Notes under the pieces: model-generated
Told to the model about the DNA's origin: nothing
Seen by the model: the letters and a program-made list of their open reading frames with translations, nothing else
Database searches by the model: none
Position numbers and translations under genes: made by a program
Shown: positions 5,091 through 10,231 of the stretch, in pieces
Layout: each line of letters starts with the position of its first letter
How positions within the stretch are numbered: the first letter of the stretch is position 1
Origin: an uncultured Methylophilus sp.
GTDB taxonomy: Bacteria; Pseudomonadota; Gammaproteobacteria; Burkholderiales; Methylophilaceae
NCBI GenBank assembly: GCA_936943315.1
Contig: CAKZJM010000071.1
Span: 1 to 10,231, forward strand
Reading direction: 5' to 3'
Length of the DNA: 10,231 nucleotides

Positions 5091-7295
5091 CTATAAATCC
5101 TCAAGGTTAGCCGGTCTCGCCCTGAAGTAACCCTGCGAAAACTGGCAGCCCATTTCTTTAAGTAGCGTCTCTTGTGCTTGTGTTTCCACACCCTCTGCAA
5201 TCAGCCTGATATTGAGTTGTTTGCCCATAAAGATCATGGTTTTGCACAAGGCCTGGTCATTCTGGTTGTCAGTAATATGCCTGATGAATGATTGATCAAT
5301 TTTCACGTAATCAATTTTGAATTTGTTGAGATAAGCCAGCGATGAGTAGCCTGTACCAAAATCATCAATCGCGAGTTTAATGCCATGCGCATGAATGTTA
5401 TTCAAGGTGTCGATGACATTGCTTGATGGCTCCAGCAGCAACCCCTCGGTGATTTCAAAACAGAACTGCTCACCGGAGATACCGTGGCTGGCCAGCGAGG
5501 CAATAAACTGGCGGATAGAGATGGACTGCGAAAATTGTAGCGGTGAAATATTGATGCAGATTTCTACCTGCCCGAAGCGTTGACGGATCTGTTCAAGGTC
5601 TTGGATGGTTTGCCGGAAAACCCACTCCCCCAACTCAATAATATAGCCGTTTTCTTCGGCAATCCTGATGAATGTTTCCGGTGAAATCTCGCCAAACTCG
5701 GGGTGATGCCAGCGTAGCAAAGCTTCAACCTTCTCGCATTGCAGATTGCTTAAATTGAAGATAGGCTGGTATTGCAAACGCAGTTGCTTTTTCTGTACAG
5801 CCTCACGTAATTCATTGCCTAATAAGGTTTTCTTGGTAAACGCATCGTGCATGCCTTCGTTGAAAACGGTGAACCTGTTTTTGCCGTTACGTTTAGCCTG
5901 ATAAAGCGCCTGGTCGGCAAACATAATCAGTTCATCAGTTTGCTGGCTGTGATCCGGAAACAAGGCGACGCCTATGCTCAGTGACACCACAAAAGATTTT
6001 TGCTGGATGCTGAGGGACGTCGCCATGGTTTCTATCAGCTGGGTGCAAATCGCCCGCAACCGCTCTTCACGGGCGTTTTCCTGAATCACAATCAAGAACT
6101 CATCGCCGCCGAACCGGGCGGTGATATTGGGCGGCAAGATCACAGATTGGATGCGATGGGCAACATGAATGAGTACTTCGTCGCCTATGGCATGCCCAGC
6201 GGTGTCATTGATCTCCTTGAAGTTGTCCAGGTCCATAATCATGACGCCAATATGTGTTCCGCGCTGGCGGGCAATTTCTAATGCCTGGTGAAGTTCATTT
6301 TTTAACTGGAAGCGATTCGGCAATTTGGTCAAAAAGTCATGATTCGCCTGAAACCATATTTCATGTTGTGCCGTCAGCGCCTGTTTTTTGTTGGTTTTGC
6401 GTAGTTTGAAGAACTGGTAAAGCAGCAGCAGGGCAAAGAACAAGAGGCTGAAGACCAGATATTTTGTCAGTGGGTTATCTGGCGTTCTCCGCCATCCGTC
6501 CAGGATGTCCTGTGGATTTGTCCCAATGTGTAAGGTGGCTTTATTCAGGATGCTGTGCAGGAGGGGATCCTCATCTCTCACCGCCATAAAGACTTTGTTA
6601 GTCATGGGGGTGACGTCACTTTTGCGGATGGATCTGATCTTGTGTAGGTCCAAATGGTAGTCGAGCACCAGTTCATTGCCGACATACGCATCCACCAGGC
6701 CGGAATCAAGGTATTCAAACGCTTCATCGGCAATATCCACCAGCTTGATTTTGATCCCGGGCACCAGCGTTTTCAGTTTTTCCGCCACTTGCCCACCTCT
6801 GAACACCGCCACTGTATGGTTGGAAAGCTGGTAGGTTTTGAGATCCCTGTTCTCTAGATGAGACGCAACATAAATGGCATTTGCAGATTCAAGATATGGG
6901 ATGGTCACGCGTTTGAAGCCAGTGGGCGTATGCGTGCCACGAATGCCGGTAATGAGTTCGGCCTCGTTTGGAGTGATGTTGTCGTGGTAATCGACGATGG
7001 TAAAGGTCAAGCCAGTGAGCTGGCTGATTCTTTCGAGATATTGCACAGAAATCCCGGTATGCTTGTGATTTTCGAGCTGAAACTCCACAGGCATCCAGCC
7101 ATTTCTCATGGCGACACTGATGCGCGGATGCTGTTTTATCCACTGCGTTTCCTGCGCGGAAAGATGTAGTGCGTTGACGTTTTCAGCGCGCAGTGTGCCA
7201 GCCCCTATTTCTTGGGCGCATAGTGGCAGGGCAAGGGCTAGTGTCATGCATAGTCCCATGCATAGTGCCATGAGTATTGTGAAGCATCTGGTCAT
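5091..7295 (-). CDS. Sensor c-di-GMP enzyme: SBP3-like periplasmic domain, TM, GGDEF, EAL
   Basis: 734 aa. Signal peptide 1-27, then a solute-binding family 3-like sensor (about 46-268: LSAQETQWIKQHPRISVAM, VEFQ, TGISVQYLERI), one helix (about 278-296), a diguanylate cyclase domain (315-480) and a phosphodiesterase domain (490-734). GGDEF is intact at 396-400, so cyclase chemistry or GTP binding is possible. The inhibitory RxxD site nine residues before is absent (LPPN, 387-390). The EAL domain has its expected residues: E524 (EAL), N582, E614, D644 D645 (DDFGTGYSSL), K665, E701 and Q721, so c-di-GMP hydrolysis is likely. The periplasmic domain probably binds a small molecule such as an amino acid and tunes the output. 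The start at 7295 has no good ribosome site; Met codons at residues 9, 13 and 17 are alternatives that shorten the signal peptide. Confidence 0.94.
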   Translation of the reverse strand: MTRCFTILMALCMGLCMTLALALPLCAQEIGAGTLRAENVNALHLSAQETQWIKQHPRISVAMRNGWMPVEFQLENHKHTGISVQYLERISQLTGLTFTIVDYHDNITPNEAELITGIRGTHTPTGFKRVTIPYLESANAIYVASHLENRDLKTYQLSNHTVAVFRGGQVAEKLKTLVPGIKIKLVDIADEAFEYLDSGLVDAYVGNELVLDYHLDLHKIRSIRKSDVTPMTNKVFMAVRDEDPLLHSILNKATLHIGTNPQDILDGWRRTPDNPLTKYLVFSLLFFALLLLYQFFKLRKTNKKQALTAQHEIWFQANHDFLTKLPNRFQLKNELHQALEIARQRGTHIGVMIMDLDNFKEINDTAGHAIGDEVLIHVAHRIQSVILPPNITARFGGDEFLIVIQENAREERLRAICTQLIETMATSLSIQQKSFVVSLSIGVALFPDHSQQTDELIMFADQALYQAKRNGKNRFTVFNEGMHDAFTKKTLLGNELREAVQKKQLRLQYQPIFNLSNLQCEKVEALLRWHHPEFGEISPETFIRIAEENGYIIELGEWVFRQTIQDLEQIRQRFGQVEICINISPLQFSQSISIRQFIASLASHGISGEQFCFEITEGLLLEPSSNVIDTLNNIHAHGIKLAIDDFGTGYSSLAYLNKFKIDYVKIDQSFIRHITDNQNDQALCKTMIFMGKQLNIRLIAEGVETQAQETLLKEMGCQFSQGYFRARPANLEDL

Positions 7296-7535
7296 ACTAA
7301 GTTGGCTTTAACCCTCTACCGTTTTCCGAATCTTTGATATGAGGTGACCTCCCATTGTAGGGGATAGTCCGGCAATGACATATTAAATACATTACGCGTG
7401 TGCTTCCCCTTTTAAAAGTTTTACTAATTAAACCTTTGTTTAAAGTAACACTTGGCCTCTTATCTCAAATCAGATTAAAACCTTCATTCTCCGGTCTTTC
7501 TCGCGATGCTTGGTCAATTCCCAGGCGTTATGCGT
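7296..7535. other. Gene-free AT-rich spacer between the c-di-GMP gene and DUF3309 operon 2
   Basis: About 240 bases holding the divergent upstream regions. Visible structure: GAGGT-G-ACCTC dyad (7341-7351) 45 nt ahead of the minus-strand start, CTTTTAAAAG (7409-7418), and hairpin TTAAAC-CTTT-GTTTAA (7428-7443). Open frames crossing here lack ribosome sites and recognisable motifs. Confidence 0.45.
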
Positions 7536-7622
7536 CTATCAGAGGATTCCTACGCAAAATTCAGCCATCGTGGCATGGCGTCAGGGTTTCATTCCTCGCA
7601 TCATAAGGGCTCATTTTCACAA
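7536..7622 (+). promoter_or_regulatory. Motif copy E with downstream GCATCAT box, ahead of DUF3309 operon 2
   Basis: CTATCAGA (7536-7543), ATTCCTAC (7546-7553), N6, TTCAGC (7560-7565), CATGGC at the -10-like position (7574-7579), then GCATCATAAGGGCTCA from 7598, 33 nt after TTCAGC, ending in ACAA at 7619-7622. Same order and same spacings as copy D. First base of ATTCCTAC is 124 nt before the ATG at 7670. Confidence 0.6.
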
Positions 7623-7669
7623 CAAGACCAATTGCCGGTGTTTAGGCGAGAGGCGGCTTAGGAGACCTT

Positions 7670-7825
7670 ATGCTCAGAACACTATTATTGGTTATTCTGA
7701 TTTTAGCTTTAATCGGTGCATTGCCTACCTGGCCCTATAGCTCAGGCTGGGGCTACTATCCAAGTGGTGGCCTGGGTTTGCTAGTTTTGATCTTGCTGAT
7801 ACTTGCCCTCACCGGCAGGCTGTAG
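7670..7825 (+). CDS. DUF3309 family small membrane protein (copy 2)
   Basis: 51 aa, AGGAGA five bases ahead of the ATG. Hydrophobic helix (4-15), signature GALPTWPYSSGWGYYPSGG (16-34), second helix (35-47). It aligns end to end with copy 1 at 1823; the signature core LPTWPYSS is identical. This copy is closer to the usual GGLGL form after PSG; copy 1 has GWLSL. It is the first gene of an operon with the PA2779 and PA2778 family genes (43-nt gap to the next). Confidence 0.9.
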   Translation: MLRTLLLVILILALIGALPTWPYSSGWGYYPSGGLGLLVLILLILALTGRL

Positions 7826-7868
7826 GCGCAAAGTATCTCTTCATTTCACTTTAATCTAAGGAAACATC

Positions 7869-8267
7869 ATGATGATGGCTAAACGTTTTTTAAGCGCTTT
7901 TTTAGTGGCTTCCATGCTTTTTACCGGTTCTATGCAATCAGTGCAGGCAGCCATGATTGGGACTGACCAGGTCGCGGCCTCAACGATATCTGCTCAGGGC
8001 GAACAAGACCGTGCCAAAATCGTGAGTATGCTCTCGCGTGACGAGGTGCAGTCAGAACTGGTCAAGCGTGGCATTGACCCGGCTGAGGCAAAATCTCGCG
8101 TGGCTGCCCTTTCTGATGAAGAAGCCAGCCACCTGGCGACGCAATTAGACCGGGCGCCGGCTGGTGGAGGCATTATTGGTGCCATCGTATTGGTGTTTTT
8201 TGTATTGCTGTTAACTGATATTTTGGGTTTCACCAAAATCTTCCCGTTCACCCGTTCAGTGCGTTAA
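7869..8267 (+). CDS. PA2779 family protein (DUF6627-type), exported with C-terminal membrane helix
   Basis: 132 aa. Signal peptide 1-28 (MMMAKRFLSAFLVASMLF..., cleavage near VQAA). The mature part begins with a polar region, then a helical segment DRAKIVSMLSRDEVQSELVKRGIDPAEAKSRVAALSDEEASHLATQLDRAPAGGG (47-101), and ends with one strongly hydrophobic helix (102-120) and a short basic tail. The order SRDEVQxxLxxxGIDPxxAxxRVAALSDEE and the Gly-rich stretch before the helix are the family hallmark. Function is unknown; the gene is regularly paired with a PA2778-type peptidase, as here. ATG at 7869 is six bases after AAGGAA; ATGs at 7872 and 7875 follow immediately. The stop overlaps an ATG (TAATG) at 8267. 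Confidence 0.9.
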   Translation: MMMAKRFLSAFLVASMLFTGSMQSVQAAMIGTDQVAASTISAQGEQDRAKIVSMLSRDEVQSELVKRGIDPAEAKSRVAALSDEEASHLATQLDRAPAGGGIIGAIVLVFFVLLLTDILGFTKIFPFTRSVR

Positions 8268-8314
8268 TGCTTTATCCTCTCGCTAATTATTTTGCGAGAT
8301 GGGGCGCTATAGCT

Positions 8315-9277
8315 ATGAACAATGCCAGCATGATTAAAACCAGACTGTGTCGGTTATGCATGCTGGCTTTTTTCTGCCTGCTAACCGCCTGTGCAGCGAC
8401 TGGTGTGCGTGAAGCCACCCAGAACACTCAGTTGCCACGCAAGGCTGAGCTAACGCGCACGCCATTTTTCCCGCAGGCCCAATACCAGTGCGGCCCTGCG
8501 GCACTCGCGACAGCTTTGGTGGCTGCGGATATCCCGGTCACGCCCGATCAATTAACCCCAGAGGTCTATGTGCCCAGCCGTCAGGGCAGCTTGCAGATTG
8601 AAATGCTGGCAGCGGCCCGCCGCCATGGTGCTGTGGCCATCCAGATACCGCCCCAGCTCGATGCCGTCATGCAGGAGGTCGCTGCTGGTAACGTGGTGGT
8701 GGTGATGCAAAATCTGGGCTTCTCCTGGGTGCCGTCATGGCATTATGCCGTGCTGATTGGCTATGACCTGGATAAGCAATTAGTGTGGCTGCGGTCAGGC
8801 ACTTATGAGCGTTTCGAGATGTCACTGAGTGCGTTTGAACGTACCTGGGCACGCAGCGAGCACTGGGCCTTTGTGGCGCTGCCCCCTGGCAAATTACCTG
8901 CCAGTGCTGACGCAGATACGGTGGCGAGAGCATTGGTGACCTATGAAAAGAACGCCTCTGCTGCAGACCGGAAAACCGCTTATCAGGCTGCGGTAAACCA
9001 ATGGCCGGACCATCAGGTATTGTTGATGGGCCTTGGTAATGCGGCTTATGCCATGCATGATTTGCCTTTGGCGGCCGCTACCTTCAGCCATATGACAGAA
9101 ATGCATCCCGACTCAGCAGCGGCTTATAACAATCTGGCCAATGTGTTACTTGCCCAGAACCAGATTGCGCAGGCAGAAATGGCCGCGCAAAAAGGCTTGT
9201 CCGTCGCGGGGGGGAATGAAAAGCTGAAATCGCAAATTGCACAGACACTGATGGAGATCAGGCAGGCCAGGCATTAA
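8315..9277 (+). CDS. PA2778-family C39-like cysteine peptidase, lipoprotein with TPR-like C-terminus
   Basis: 320 aa from the ATG at 8315. The signal ends in lipobox LTAC (Cys26), so the protein should be lipid-anchored. The papain-like C39 domain (about 45-195) shows the nucleophile in FFPQAQYQCGPAAL (Cys59) with an upstream Gln (Q54) for the oxyanion hole, and the His in WVPSWHYAVLIGYD (His143). Where C39 bacteriocin-processing enzymes have an Asp about 16 residues later, this protein reads WLRSG, so the third catalytic residue is not obvious. The C-terminal part (about 200-310) is helical with TPR-like units. The frame extends up to an ATG at 8267 that overlaps the PA2779 stop; that start would give an unusually long basic leader before the lipobox, so 8315 (or 8330) is preferred, with translational coupling still possible. 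The substrate is unknown; the neighbouring PA2779 protein is a candidate partner. Confidence 0.88.
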   Translation: MNNASMIKTRLCRLCMLAFFCLLTACAATGVREATQNTQLPRKAELTRTPFFPQAQYQCGPAALATALVAADIPVTPDQLTPEVYVPSRQGSLQIEMLAAARRHGAVAIQIPPQLDAVMQEVAAGNVVVVMQNLGFSWVPSWHYAVLIGYDLDKQLVWLRSGTYERFEMSLSAFERTWARSEHWAFVALPPGKLPASADADTVARALVTYEKNASAADRKTAYQAAVNQWPDHQVLLMGLGNAAYAMHDLPLAAATFSHMTEMHPDSAAAYNNLANVLLAQNQIAQAEMAAQKGLSVAGGNEKLKSQIAQTLMEIRQARH

Positions 9278-9294
9278 CGGGAGGTGAGTGCAAC

Positions 9295-10231
9295 TTAGCT
9301 TGTGAGTGCTGTGGATGGCGAAACGTGATGAATGGGATGACCATGTTTTTCGAGGTAGGTATAAAACTCTTTGCGTTTTAACGACTTGGAAAACAGCCAG
9401 CCCTGCACATGATTGACGCCGCGGGATTGTAAGATATCCGCTTGCGCCTGGGTTTCTACACCTTCTGCCACCATATCCAGCTTGAGCGTTTTTGCCATTT
9501 CTATAATGTGAAATGCAACATGGCTGGTCACTGCATCCGTACCCACAGAATCCACAAACGTCTTGTCAATTTTCAGGTAATCCAGTTGAAACTTGGTCAG
9601 GTATGACAAGCTCGAATAACCGGTACCAAAGTCATCAATCGCCACCCGAACACCGCACTCGCGGATCTTCCTGATGGTAGTCAGAGCCTCTTCGTCATCA
9701 AGGAAGCCCCGTTCCGTCACTTCAATGAGAATCTGTTTGCCGTGGGCGCCCGTGGTTGTTTTCAGTTGCTGAATCAGCGCTGGCAATTGACCAGACCGGA
9801 TGTCGTGGGAAGAAATGTTAATGCCGACATGAAAATCGGGGTACATGATGAATGCACTGCGCATATCCTTGGCAACCATCTCAAATACGCGTTGGGTAAT
9901 CTGGCAGATCACCCCAGCCGCTTCAGCCGCGGGGATAAAAGTATCCGGGCTGATCACGGTATTGGCCGGTGTTCTCCAACGGATCAACGCCTCGGCACCG
10001 ACACAGGTATTGAGGGGCAGGTGCATGATAGGCTGATACTCCAGGTAAAACTCATTATTGGCCAAGGCGCGCAAAATGGCCGATTTGGTGGAATACCGGG
10101 TGCGTTGCATGTAAGTGAACAGTCCGGCCAGGCCCAGACCTACGACCATGGCCAGGGGAATCAGCACCTGGATGAAGGTCATGATGTCATCATTCATCTC
10201 CTTGAGCGGCATGGCGGCAACGACGCCGGTC
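9295..10231 (-). CDS. Membrane-bound EAL c-di-GMP phosphodiesterase, N-terminus cut by window edge
   Basis: The frame is open from the window edge; the first Met inside (10210-10212) has no ribosome site, so the gene most likely begins beyond 10231. The visible part begins with the end of an outside domain, then one helix (about residues 12-34 counted from that Met, FIQVLIPLAMVVGLGLAGLF), and an EAL domain (about 40-295). Catalytic residues are intact: E74 (AEALIRW), N132, E164, DDFGTGYSSL (193-202), K214, E250 and Q270. There is no GGDEF domain. The layout (outer domain, TM, EAL) matches CSS-motif phosphodiesterases such as E. coli PdeC, which hydrolyse c-di-GMP; the CSS domain itself is not visible here, so that subtype is inferred. 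It ends 17 nt from the convergent PA2778-family gene. Confidence 0.92.
   Translation of the reverse strand, partial: TGVVAAMPLKEMNDDIMTFIQVLIPLAMVVGLGLAGLFTYMQRTRYSTKSAILRALANNEFYLEYQPIMHLPLNTCVGAEALIRWRTPANTVISPDTFIPAAEAAGVICQITQRVFEMVAKDMRSAFIMYPDFHVGINISSHDIRSGQLPALIQQLKTTTGAHGKQILIEVTERGFLDDEEALTTIRKIRECGVRVAIDDFGTGYSSLSYLTKFQLDYLKIDKTFVDSVGTDAVTSHVAFHIIEMAKTLKLDMVAEGVETQAQADILQSRGVNHVQGWLFSKSLKRKEFYTYLEKHGHPIHHVSPSTALTS

Noticed and set aside
7341..7351. GAGGT-G-ACCTC dyad and its likeness to ATGAGG-A-CCTCAT at 3061
   Set aside because: Short, common-type dyads with different centres and contexts; not enough to claim one shared site.
7400..7740. Two overlapping plus-strand frames ahead of DUF3309 copy 2
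   Set aside because: No ribosome sites, no motif, and they overlap motif copy E and the DUF3309 start in other frames.

Overview
This window looks like chromosomal DNA of a Gram-negative proteobacterium of medium GC content. Beta- or gammaproteobacteria fit best. A methylotrophic betaproteobacterium (Methylophilaceae-like) is my guess from the mix of families and is not proven. The evidence is Sec and lipoprotein signal peptides, c-di-GMP enzymes, an SMR efflux pump, and families common in proteobacteria (DUF4142, DUF3309, PA2779, PA2778). There are no phage, IS, CRISPR, tRNA or rRNA signals.

Layout. Positions 1-231 (minus) hold the N-terminal 77 codons of an SMR multidrug transporter. From 482 to about 3000 there are plus-strand envelope or stress-type units. 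They are a 54-aa repeat protein of the KGG/con-10 type with a terminator, a DUF4142 periplasmic protein with a terminator, and a cluster of DUF3309, a four-helix membrane protein and a 24-aa hydrophobic peptide. A small two-helix membrane protein follows on the minus strand (3230-3490). Then come two unrecognised plus-strand membrane-anchored proteins (132 and 259 aa). A minus-strand c-di-GMP protein (periplasmic SBP3-like sensor, TM, GGDEF, EAL; 5091-7295) precedes a second plus-strand operon: DUF3309, PA2779 family, and a PA2778-family C39-like lipoprotein peptidase with TPR. The window closes with the 3' part of a membrane EAL phosphodiesterase on the minus strand (9295 to the edge).

The most interesting signal is non-coding. 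A bipartite motif, ATTCYKAC-N6-WTCAGY, occurs five times. All five copies are on the plus strand, 93-143 nt ahead of the first start codon of five separate units: KGG protein, DUF4142, DUF3309 operon 1, the 132-aa protein and DUF3309 operon 2. In three of the five a second box (GCATSAT...) lies exactly 33 nt downstream of the first motif, although the genes behind it are not all homologous. This suggests a local regulon of envelope or stress proteins under one activator or one alternative sigma factor. The two c-di-GMP genes, the SMR gene and the 86-aa gene do not carry it.

Only the DUF3309 and PA2779/PA2778 families, DUF4142, SMR and GGDEF/EAL assignments rest on recognisable motifs. The 86-, 132-, 259- and 24-aa proteins are described but not assigned a function.
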